This document shows positions 1-7,043 of a stretch of 17,198 nucleotides of DNA, piece by piece. Source of the DNA: an uncultured Flavobacterium sp. (GTDB taxonomy: Bacteria; Bacteroidota; Bacteroidia; Flavobacteriales; Flavobacteriaceae); contig NZ_CALBSN010000058.1 of assembly GCF_937967675.1 (NCBI RefSeq), positions 1-17,198 on the forward strand. The letters run 5' to 3'. The notes beneath the pieces were generated by a model, which had not been told where the DNA came from, did no database searches, and was given only the letters and a program-made list of their open reading frames with translations. The stretch's first letter is position 1; every line of letters begins with the position of its first letter. The translations under genes and the position numbers were made by a program.

Positions 1-1
1 C

Positions 2-1000
2 TTATAATTTATGTGGAATGAAAGGATAATTTTCTTGTTCGTACACTACGTCATACAACTGTTGTGCTTCTGGGAATGGAGATTCTTCAGCGAATTTTTC
101 ACATTCAGCAACTAAATCAGCTACTCTTTGATCGATTGCTTCGATTTCAACATCTGTAGCATAACCGTTTTCTTTGATAATATCTAAAACTTGAGTAATT
201 GGGTCGATTTTTTTATATTCTTCCACTTCCTCTTTCGTTCTATATAATTGTGCATCAGACATTGAGTGCCCTCTGTAACGGTAAGTTTTCATTTCTAAGA
301 AAGTTGGTCCGTCTCCACGGCGAGCTCTTTCCATTGCTTCGTGCATTGCTTCAGCCACCTTAACTGGATTCATTCCATCAACTGGCCCACAAGGCATTTC
401 ATAACCTAAACCAAGTTTCCAAATATCAGTATGATTAGCCGTTCTTTCAACAGAAGTTCCCATAGCATATCCATTATTTTCACAGATAAAAACTACTGGT
501 AATTTCCAATTCATAGCCATGTTAAAGGCTTCATGTAAAGAACCTTGACGTGCAGCACCATCACCAAAATAAGTCAACGTAACACCACCTGTTTCAAAAT
601 ATTTATCTGCAAAAGCCATACCAGCACCTACTGGAATTTGTGCTCCAACGATACCATGTCCTCCATAGAAACCATGTTCTTTAGAGAAAATATGCATCGA
701 TCCACCCATACCTTTAGAAGTACCTGTAGCTTTTCCGTACAATTCTGCCATAACTCTTCTTGGATCTACACCCATTCCAATTGGCTGAACGTGATTACGA
801 TAAGCGGTAATCATTTTATCTTTAGACAAGTCCATTGCATGTAAAGCTCCAGCTAAAACTGCTTCTTGACCATTGTATAAATGCAAAAATCCTCTAACTT
901 TTTGTTGGATATAAACAGCAGCAAGTTTATCTTCAAACTTTCTCCAAAATAGCATATCCTCATACCATTTTAGGTAAACTTCTCTTGTAATTGGTTTCAT
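2..1000 (-). CDS. pdhA: Pyruvate dehydrogenase E1 component, alpha subunit
   Basis: The product is the thiamine-diphosphate-dependent E1 alpha subunit that decarboxylates pyruvate and, with a separate E1 beta subunit, hands the acetyl group to the E2 lipoyl enzyme in the cytoplasm. The 332-residue protein is complete, with its TAA stop at the window edge. The thiamine-diphosphate motif is visible: GDG at 146-148, ending in ENN at 174-176. The loop containing RYRGHSMSD (241-249) matches the conserved active-site/phosphorylation loop of E1 alpha proteins, and RNH (68-70) is also typical. The length fits a heterotetrameric E1 alpha (about 320-370 residues), so E1 beta must be encoded elsewhere. 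A 162-bp gap separates it from cdd and holds a candidate promoter, so it is probably the first gene of its own unit, continuing beyond the window. A branched-chain 2-oxo acid E1 alpha is the main alternative, but the sequence reads as pyruvate type. Confidence 0.95.
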   Translation of the reverse strand: MKPITREVYLKWYEDMLFWRKFEDKLAAVYIQQKVRGFLHLYNGQEAVLAGALHAMDLSKDKMITAYRNHVQPIGMGVDPRRVMAELYGKATGTSKGMGGSMHIFSKEHGFYGGHGIVGAQIPVGAGMAFADKYFETGGVTLTYFGDGAARQGSLHEAFNMAMNWKLPVVFICENNGYAMGTSVERTANHTDIWKLGLGYEMPCGPVDGMNPVKVAEAMHEAMERARRGDGPTFLEMKTYRYRGHSMSDAQLYRTKEEVEEYKKIDPITQVLDIIKENGYATDVEIEAIDQRVADLVAECEKFAEESPFPEAQQLYDVVYEQENYPFIPHKL

Positions 1001-1070
1001 TTTTAGTTTGTTTTTTAATACAATTGAACTGCAAACAATATAACATAATCATTCGCAATTTTACGAACAG

Positions 1071-1098
1071 CAAAAATACTACATAGAACCTGATTGAA
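1071..1098 (-). promoter_or_regulatory. Candidate promoter of pdhA
   Basis: On the minus strand TATTTTTG (1078-1071) matches the Bacteroidota -7 consensus TAnnTTTG exactly. TTC (1098-1096) lies 17 bases upstream in place of the consensus TTG. Transcription would begin near 1064, giving a leader of about 65 bases before the pdhA ATG. The weak -33 element makes this tentative. A second, poorer candidate lies at 1032-1040. The rest of the 1001-1162 gap shows only an imperfect AT-rich hairpin (about 1113-1141). Confidence 0.35.
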
Positions 1099-1162
1099 AA
1101 AATTAAATTCTACGATTTTTGTATTTTTTATAACAAAATCGATAAAAAAAGTTACGAAATCG

Positions 1163-1642
1163 TTATAGATGATTCTTGTCGAAAACTAATGGTAAGATAT
1201 TTTTTAGCGAATCTGATTTATAAATATCCCCTTTTGCTCCCATAAAGAAAATTGCAATTGGTGCATCTTGTTTGAATTCGTACTCAGCGATTGCTTGTCT
1301 ACAGCTTCCACAGGGCGGAATTGGTTCTTCCAAATCTCTGTCTTGAGGTGAAGCTGTGATGAACATTTTTACAATTTTAGCGTTTGGAAAAGTTGAACCC
1401 GCATAAAAAATAGCCACACGTTCCGCACACAAACCTGAAGGATAAGCTGCATTTTCTTGATTAGAGCCTTGAATTACGATTCCATTATCAAGAAGAATTG
1501 CAGCGCCCACTGTAAATTTAGAATATGGCGCATAAGCTTTACTTCTAGCTTCAAATGCTTGAAACATTAAACTTGTCTCTTCTTGTGACAACTCTTCTTT
1601 TGTAAGTACCGAAATGGTCGTGCTTATTGAAATTTGTTTCAT
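1163..1642 (-). CDS. cdd: Cytidine deaminase
   Basis: The enzyme deaminates cytidine and deoxycytidine to uridine and deoxyuridine for pyrimidine salvage in the cytoplasm. The protein is 159 residues from the ATG at 1642. The zinc site is intact: CAE with ligand C72 and catalytic E74, followed by PCGSC with ligands C111 and C114. The substrate-binding NQEN is at 61-64. The frame can be extended seven codons upstream to a TTG at 1663, but those codons are the stem and T-run of an intrinsic terminator, so the ATG at 1642 is chosen. It is the third gene after porU and porV on the same strand but has no functional link to secretion. No promoter is evident between the terminator and its start, so how it is expressed is unclear. 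Confidence 0.93.
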   Translation of the reverse strand: MKQISISTTISVLTKEELSQEETSLMFQAFEARSKAYAPYSKFTVGAAILLDNGIVIQGSNQENAAYPSGLCAERVAIFYAGSTFPNAKIVKMFITASPQDRDLEEPIPPCGSCRQAIAEYEFKQDAPIAIFFMGAKGDIYKSDSLKNILPLVFDKNHL

Positions 1643-1649
1643 ATGTAAG

Positions 1650-1685
1650 GAAAAAAAATCCAAATTCTAAATTGAGAATTTGGAT
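1650..1685 (-). terminator. Intrinsic terminator after porV, abutting cdd
   Basis: A perfect 11-bp inverted repeat (1658-1668 with 1675-1685; arms ATCCAAATTCT and AGAATTTGGAT on the minus strand, 6-base loop) is followed on the minus strand by an unbroken run of T down to 1651. It begins 26 bases after the porV stop and ends about 8 bases before the cdd ATG. The form is that of a strong rho-independent terminator for porU-porV. Confidence 0.85.
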
Positions 1686-1711
1686 ATCTTGATTAAATTA
1701 TTTTTATAAAT

Positions 1712-2884
1712 TTATAGTTCATCATATTTATCACCAAAATTGAAAGTAAGTGAAAAACGTAGTGTATTTTCTAATGGATTTTTTACAGTAGAAGTTGAGA
1801 ATAAATAAGAAACATCAATTTTTACTATATTATATTTAAATCCAGAACCTAAAGTAAAATATTTTCTGGCACCTTTTAACTTATTCTCATTAAAATACCC
1901 CATTCGCAATGCAAATGAATCTTGATACCAATATTCAGCACCTAAAGCATAAGTAAATTCTTTTAATTCTTCAGAAAATCCATCTGGAGCATCACCGAAA
2001 GACTTAAAAATACCTTTTACCCAAGGAATAGCTCTGTAGTTTCTATCAGCCAATGCATAATCGGAATTATCAACATCACCATCACCATCTTCATCACCAA
2101 CCTTAGGTGGTGTAGGAACCATAAGTTTTGTAACTTCTGCGCTAACTCCAACTTTATTATATTCATCAAAAATAAAATCAAAACCTCCACCTAATCTCAT
2201 ATTAGCTGGCATAAAATTATCATTTAAATCATCATTATCATAACTAATTTTCGGTCCCATATTTTGAAAATTGAAACCCGCTCTCCATCTACCATTAAAA
2301 TCATCATATGCGATTTCCTCTGATTGATAATATCCTGCAATATCTACTGCAAAAGTTGTTGCTGAACTTGCATCTGTATTTTCATCAGCTATTTTAAGTG
2401 CTGAACGAACATATTTACCACCAACTGCCATTGAAAAACGATCACTTAACTTTAATGAGTAAGATCCATCTAATACCAATTCATTTGGATTAACCACTCT
2501 CGGAATCTCTCCAGGATCTCCGGTTCTTCTTAACTCAATATCCCCTAAACCAAAAAAACGAAAAGAACCAGAAAACGCACTTCTTTCATTTATTCTGTTG
2601 TAATAAGTTAATTGACCTAAAGAAATATCATTAGCTATACTTGTTAAATAAGGAGTATAACTAAGTGAAAAACCTTGTTTATCAAGTGAGAAAGCGTATT
2701 TCGCAGGGTTATATTGTTGTGAAAAAGCATCTGCTGAAGTTGCAACCCCCATATCTGCCATACCTGCAGATCTAGCGTCAGCAGCAATTAACAAGAATGG
2801 CACCCCTGTAGTTATAACACGGTCTTGAGCTTTTGTATATTGAACAGCTAATGAAAGTATTAATAATAGCGCAATTTTTTTCAT
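1712..2884 (-). CDS. porV: Type IX secretion outer-membrane protein PorV (LptO)
   Basis: PorV is an outer-membrane beta-barrel of the FadL-like type. It carries type IX substrates by their C-terminal domains and, with PorU, forms the attachment complex that releases or anchors them at the cell surface. The 390-residue protein begins with a signal peptide (about 1-19, ending KAQ). The following VITTGVPFLLIAADARSAG and the YNPAKYAFS segment are hallmarks of PorV. Alternating amphipathic strands run to a C-terminus ending in an aromatic-rich strand (SLTFNFGDKYDEL), as in outer-membrane barrels. Residues 264-275 form a complete EF-hand or dockerin-type loop, presumably in an extracellular or periplasmic loop. 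It lies 38 bp behind porU but has its own consensus promoter, and a strong terminator follows it. The assignment is confident from overall sequence and adjacency to porU. Confidence 0.95.
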   Translation of the reverse strand: MKKIALLLILSLAVQYTKAQDRVITTGVPFLLIAADARSAGMADMGVATSADAFSQQYNPAKYAFSLDKQGFSLSYTPYLTSIANDISLGQLTYYNRINERSAFSGSFRFFGLGDIELRRTGDPGEIPRVVNPNELVLDGSYSLKLSDRFSMAVGGKYVRSALKIADENTDASSATTFAVDIAGYYQSEEIAYDDFNGRWRAGFNFQNMGPKISYDNDDLNDNFMPANMRLGGGFDFIFDEYNKVGVSAEVTKLMVPTPPKVGDEDGDGDVDNSDYALADRNYRAIPWVKGIFKSFGDAPDGFSEELKEFTYALGAEYWYQDSFALRMGYFNENKLKGARKYFTLGSGFKYNIVKIDVSYLFSTSTVKNPLENTLRFSLTFNFGDKYDEL

Positions 2885-2906
2885 TGTCTTAAAGAAATTA
2901 ATTTCA

Positions 2907-2936
2907 CAAATATAGTATTTTATTATAGTATTACAA
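2907..2936 (-). promoter_or_regulatory. Promoter of porV overlapping the porU 3' end
   Basis: On the minus strand TTG (2936-2934), 19 bases, then TATATTTG (2914-2907) match the Bacteroidota housekeeping promoter TTG-N19-TAnnTTTG in every specified position. The -33 element lies inside the last codons of porU and the -7 element in the porU-porV gap. Transcription would start near 2900, about 15 bases before the porV ATG at 2884. Confidence 0.75.
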
Positions 2937-5900
2937 GTTTCTCATATTTTTCAACAGACTTACCTGTTGATGTAGATCTTACTTTTAGTTTATAAACATA
3001 AACTCCTTTTCCAATTTTATCTCCAAAATCATCTCTACCATCCCAAACAATATCTCTACATAAAAAACCATCTGTGGTTACTTGCTGATTAATTGTTTTG
3101 ACGAGTTTACCAGAAACAGTTAAAATCTGAACTTGAACATCTAAGGGCTCAAAGGGCATATTATGATTAAACCAAAATTCAGTGTAACTAACGAATGGAT
3201 TTGGATAATTTAGTACATGCTCAATTTTCAAACCATCATCAGAGCATACTGCATTAAACTGAATTTCAGCTGTAACCAAATTATTATACACATCCCATGC
3301 TTTTACTAAAATAGTATGCAATCCGGGCGATAAATCACGGAATGGAAATCTTAAAAATCCTTTAGTATAATCATCGTTTTCCGTTTCATAATAATCGTTC
3401 AAAACAAAAGGATTAGATTCATCACCATCTAAAATTGCCACAATATCATGCCCTATTCCACTTGCCGTATTAATACCATTTTCATCCTCAAGATAAGCAA
3501 GCAAAATTGGCGAACAATTTGTTATTCCTCCTGAAACAAATCCTTCATCATTCATATGAAGTCTGACTCTTGGTGGATTCGTATCAGTTGCAGCATTTAC
3601 GTTAACACCTCCAATTTGGATTGTTTGATCATACCCCGTTTGATCTTCCAAGTTAGTAGAGTTGCGTTTGGCATAAAAACTGATTTTACCATTTCCAACT
3701 GGAATTCTAATATCTTGTGGAACTACAAAACTAAAATCAAAAAGTCCATTTGTTACGGTAGCATTACCTCTAAAGATTGTTTCTCCTAAAGTGGTAAAAT
3801 TCATTTTTATTAATTGTCCTGCAGAGAAAAAATTCCCCATAATATTTATTCCTCCTGGGCTTGGCGCTACAACACCATTATTTGCTAAAGTGCTTCTATC
3901 CATCTCTTTATCAAAAATTTGAACTGCTAAATCACCATTATAATTTGATAATAATAAATCATTTTCATCTCTTACTTCACCTGATATTTTGATTAAACTT
4001 AATGCCTGAAGCGCAGGCAAAGTTTGTCCTACAGGCACATCATTAACACTTGTAAGTACTATTTTTGATTTAGGTATTGCCAATTTTAATGCCGGATCTC
4101 CAATAAAAAAAACAACTCTTCTATTATCTGAACTTGTATTTAACTTTGTTAAACGTAAAGCCTCAGCTATAGTAGGATAATCATTTGAACCAAAAGCGTA
4201 TAAATCTTCACTAAATAAATTATTCATTACAAATCCAGTTGTAACTCCAATTTGACGTGTAGTTGCAATTAATCCAATAGCTCCACCACTTTTATTCCAA
4301 TACATATATTCTCCACCAGTAAATCGATTTGGATCATCAAAACGTGTAAACTCACAAGTTATTGTAATAAACAAGGGATATCTGTATCGATTTGATAAAT
4401 TTTGCGCATCTAATTTTTCAAACAAACGCTCCCTTGCTAATGCTTCTTCATTACCATGTCCGAAATAATTAAAAACCAAAGCTCCTTTTTCTAAAGTACT
4501 TAAAAATTCATTTTTTGCTTGTGGATAACGTTCACCACCTGCTGCTACTTGTTGCGAATAGGAATCAGAGTGTATTTTTTTAACATTAACAAAAGGTTTT
4601 TGATCAGTAAGAACATCGGCTAAATTATCCAAACCAAATTGCAATGTAGCATCGGTTTCATTATCAGCATCATCAGAATAGATAACATAATTATTTCTCC
4701 ATCTTCCATACGATTTTTCATCATTATATTCGATTACTTTATCCACCATTTCTTTTGCTTGACTTATGCTAGAAACTAACATTCTCCCAACCGCAATGTC
4801 TATACCATCAAGACCGTCTAACATTTGTCCTTCACCAGAATCCATTAATCCATAGAAATCATCAGACATAAAACTAGAATACAAAGACATATTAGACACA
4901 TTATTTACTTCAGAAGCTAAAGTGTTAAAGCCATGAAATACAGGAACAATGTTAGTGTTATTAAAAATTCTATCTTTATAATCATACGAAGCATCACCAA
5001 AAAGATTAACATATTTAACTCTTTTATCAGAACTTGAGGCATTCCAATAGACATATTTAATAAAATTACGTATCGCAGCAATATCTTGTTTGCCTGAAGA
5101 AAACTCTTGATAAATCTTCTCCAATTCAACAACTCGAACACTTAATCCTGAATTATTTCTATGAAAATCAGCTAATCGCTCCGCTTGAGCTACTAAAAAT
5201 CGTGGTGTAATTATCAAATAATCTATGTCTTGAAAAACACCCTGATTATTATTAAAAATAGTTCCCTTTAAGTTTTGATTTTGAACAAGACTGCTACTTT
5301 CTTTCAATGGCGAATAGGTGTCAGACAAATCAACAGCAATATATTTTCTTTGCGTTCCAAGATTAACTCTAAAAATAAAGTTTGAACCTAATGTATTTCT
5401 ATAAGTAACCGCATTAAAAACATCTGTCACATCCCATACTTGAGAAATTGTTGATGCATTACTTATTGTATATTCACCTACACCAATATTGCTTAATTCA
5501 TCATTGTTAAAAAAAACAAATTGCTTTCCATAACCCGTAAGATTTCGTTTTGATTTTATACGAATAAAATCTAAATAACCATTTGAATTAGGAACCCCGC
5601 CGTTATCATAAGTTAACCTGACGTTTACATCATTAGATGTAACTACTAAATTACCAGATATTGCAGACTCATATGCTTCAATTCCATTAAAAGCAATTAA
5701 TTCAGGAAAATTTAAACTCCCAACATCTTGATTGTTAATTTTAAAATTAAACGAGGAACTACCAAATGATTTTGATGCGGTGTTGATGTAGAAATTTAAA
5801 GGAAAACTTGTGTCTAAATTAGGAATGGTAAAGTCAAATTCTTGATCATTTGTAATGTTGAATTGCTCACCAAACCACCTTCTTCCCACCTTACCAATAT

Positions 5901-6831
5901 TTACCAAATCTTTTTCATAATATAAAACATCGTCAAATTTTGAAAAAGAAAGTGAAGGAACTCCTGTAGGTTCAACTGCATTTTGTATTCTTTTTCCTTG
6001 ACCTCCAGTACTTGTTACATAATAATAAGACTTATCTGAAAACAAATTAACCGAAGTTAAACTTTCAGAATTCCAAGTATCTACCCCTTCAGCATAAAAT
6101 AAAATATAATCATTATTATCAAAGACACCATCTTCTTCACCCACAAATTGTATTGCATTTTCAACTAAATCATCAGGAAAAGAAACAGAATTATCCAAAG
6201 GCAACATTCGTCCTCCATTTCCAAATATTTTAATGTTTTTAGGATTTACATTAACGTTAAAACCTAAACTTTGCAAAAAAGACTTTGAAATTTTATAAAT
6301 CCCAGATTTTTGAATGTAAAACCGATACCAACTCCCTGAAGTTAAAACAGAATTAGAAATAGTTTGAACCGAATTATTTACTCTATTTGAAGTTGAATTT
6401 CTATAACTATACGAAAATGATAGAATTTTTTTAAACTCTTCTCCTTGTTTTATTATAGGACTAATAGTGATTAACCCTTTGTTTTGATTCCTAGCTCTTA
6501 CAACTTGAAGCGAAGCATTAAGTTTATTTGGTATTTCAGATTTTTTTAAATCATAAAGTTCAGAATCTGAAATTGTTTGCATTACAACATTAGTAATTTT
6601 CAAACTATTAACATCTATTTCATTTTCAAGATTTAATGTTTTTTTGTATTGAATTTTCATCAAAGAAAAATTAAAATCAAAAAAATGATAATCAAATTGA
6701 GGAACATTTACAGTGCTTTCACCTATTTTATATTGAACATTTGAATTCCAATCAATAACAACATTTTCCGTATGCTGACTGAAAGCAAACGAATTTAAAA
6801 AAATCACTATAAATAATATTGTTTTTTTCAT
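2923..6831 (-). CDS. porU: Type IX secretion system sortase PorU (C25 peptidase)
   Basis: PorU is the cell-surface gingipain-like cysteine peptidase that removes the C-terminal sorting domain of type IX cargo and attaches it to the surface, working with PorV. From the ATG at 6831 the protein has 1302 residues. The order is a signal peptide (about 1-19, MKKTILF...FSQ), a long beta-rich N-terminal region, a peptidase C25 domain (about 534-917), and a C-terminal sorting-type domain (about 1206-1302) beginning near NYPNPF and ending KYEKLVIL. The catalytic dyad is visible as the His in YFGHGNEE (H792) and the Cys in TITCEFTRFDDP (C826). An in-frame ATG six codons upstream at 6849 would put MTFYSY before the signal peptide; the later ATG gives a standard signal peptide and is preferred. 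The divergent neighbour gldJ and downstream porV belong to the same machinery. The gene is intact. Confidence 0.95.
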   Translation of the reverse strand: MKKTILFIVIFLNSFAFSQHTENVVIDWNSNVQYKIGESTVNVPQFDYHFFDFNFSLMKIQYKKTLNLENEIDVNSLKITNVVMQTISDSELYDLKKSEIPNKLNASLQVVRARNQNKGLITISPIIKQGEEFKKILSFSYSYRNSTSNRVNNSVQTISNSVLTSGSWYRFYIQKSGIYKISKSFLQSLGFNVNVNPKNIKIFGNGGRMLPLDNSVSFPDDLVENAIQFVGEEDGVFDNNDYILFYAEGVDTWNSESLTSVNLFSDKSYYYVTSTGGQGKRIQNAVEPTGVPSLSFSKFDDVLYYEKDLVNIGKVGRRWFGEQFNITNDQEFDFTIPNLDTSFPLNFYINTASKSFGSSSFNFKINNQDVGSLNFPELIAFNGIEAYESAISGNLVVTSNDVNVRLTYDNGGVPNSNGYLDFIRIKSKRNLTGYGKQFVFFNNDELSNIGVGEYTISNASTISQVWDVTDVFNAVTYRNTLGSNFIFRVNLGTQRKYIAVDLSDTYSPLKESSSLVQNQNLKGTIFNNNQGVFQDIDYLIITPRFLVAQAERLADFHRNNSGLSVRVVELEKIYQEFSSGKQDIAAIRNFIKYVYWNASSSDKRVKYVNLFGDASYDYKDRIFNNTNIVPVFHGFNTLASEVNNVSNMSLYSSFMSDDFYGLMDSGEGQMLDGLDGIDIAVGRMLVSSISQAKEMVDKVIEYNDEKSYGRWRNNYVIYSDDADNETDATLQFGLDNLADVLTDQKPFVNVKKIHSDSYSQQVAAGGERYPQAKNEFLSTLEKGALVFNYFGHGNEEALARERLFEKLDAQNLSNRYRYPLFITITCEFTRFDDPNRFTGGEYMYWNKSGGAIGLIATTRQIGVTTGFVMNNLFSEDLYAFGSNDYPTIAEALRLTKLNTSSDNRRVVFFIGDPALKLAIPKSKIVLTSVNDVPVGQTLPALQALSLIKISGEVRDENDLLLSNYNGDLAVQIFDKEMDRSTLANNGVVAPSPGGINIMGNFFSAGQLIKMNFTTLGETIFRGNATVTNGLFDFSFVVPQDIRIPVGNGKISFYAKRNSTNLEDQTGYDQTIQIGGVNVNAATDTNPPRVRLHMNDEGFVSGGITNCSPILLAYLEDENGINTASGIGHDIVAILDGDESNPFVLNDYYETENDDYTKGFLRFPFRDLSPGLHTILVKAWDVYNNLVTAEIQFNAVCSDDGLKIEHVLNYPNPFVSYTEFWFNHNMPFEPLDVQVQILTVSGKLVKTINQQVTTDGFLCRDIVWDGRDDFGDKIGKGVYVYKLKVRSTSTGKSVEKYEKLVIL

Positions 6832-6865
6832 ATAGCTGTAAAACGTCATAAAGGTGTATATATTA

Positions 6866-6897
6866 CAAAGAGAAAAAAAATATTTATTTTATTCTAA
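6866..6897 (-). promoter_or_regulatory. Candidate promoter of porU
   Basis: On the minus strand TCTCTTTG (6873-6866) matches TAnnTTTG with one mismatch, and a TTA (6897-6895) lies 21 bases upstream in place of TTG. A start near 6860 would leave a leader of about 29 bases to the preferred porU ATG. A second weak candidate (CAATTTTA on the plus strand, 6939-6946) lies further away. Both are tentative. Confidence 0.3.
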
Positions 6898-6986
6898 TTT
6901 TTAATAATAAATCTTAAGCTATTGCGTTAGTATTAAAACAATTTTAAGGTTAGTTTATTTTTTTTTTACAAAATTTCAAAAACATG

Positions 6987-7015
6987 TTGCATTTTAATTC
7001 ATTATTATTATCTTG
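6987..7015 (+). promoter_or_regulatory. Candidate promoter of gldJ
   Basis: TTG (6987-6989), 19 bases, then TATCTTG (7009-7015) resembles the Bacteroidota promoter TTG-N19-TAnnTTTG with one T missing from the -7 element. Transcription would begin near 7021, giving a short leader of about 22 bases before the gldJ ATG at 7044. Confidence 0.5.
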
Positions 7016-7043
7016 CGACACTAAATTTATTACCTACTAAAGT

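Larger units (their letters stand above)
6832..7043. other. Divergent intergenic region porU / gldJ
   Basis: This is a 212-bp, very AT-rich, non-coding stretch with long A and T runs (around 6871-6900 and 6957-6967). It must contain the promoters for porU on the left and gldJ on the right. No RNA gene, terminator or clear operator repeat was seen in it. Confidence 0.7.

Noticed and set aside
545..844. Antisense open frames inside pdhA, porU, exbB, nhaD and tonB
   Set aside because: All lie wholly within well-supported genes on the other strand, have low-complexity or cysteine/serine-rich translations, and have no promoters; they are shadows of coding bias.
1113..1141. Hairpin after cdd as a terminator
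   Set aside because: The arms pair only with a bulge, are almost wholly A-T, and no T-run follows directly.
1643..1663. Seven-codon upstream extension of cdd beginning with TTG
   Set aside because: These codons are the T-run and one stem arm of the porV terminator, and the ATG at 1642 gives a normal cytidine deaminase N-terminus.
6832..6849. Upstream ATG adding MTFYSY to PorU
   Set aside because: It places polar and aromatic residues ahead of an otherwise standard signal peptide that starts MKKTILF; the ATG at 6831 is preferred, though not proven.
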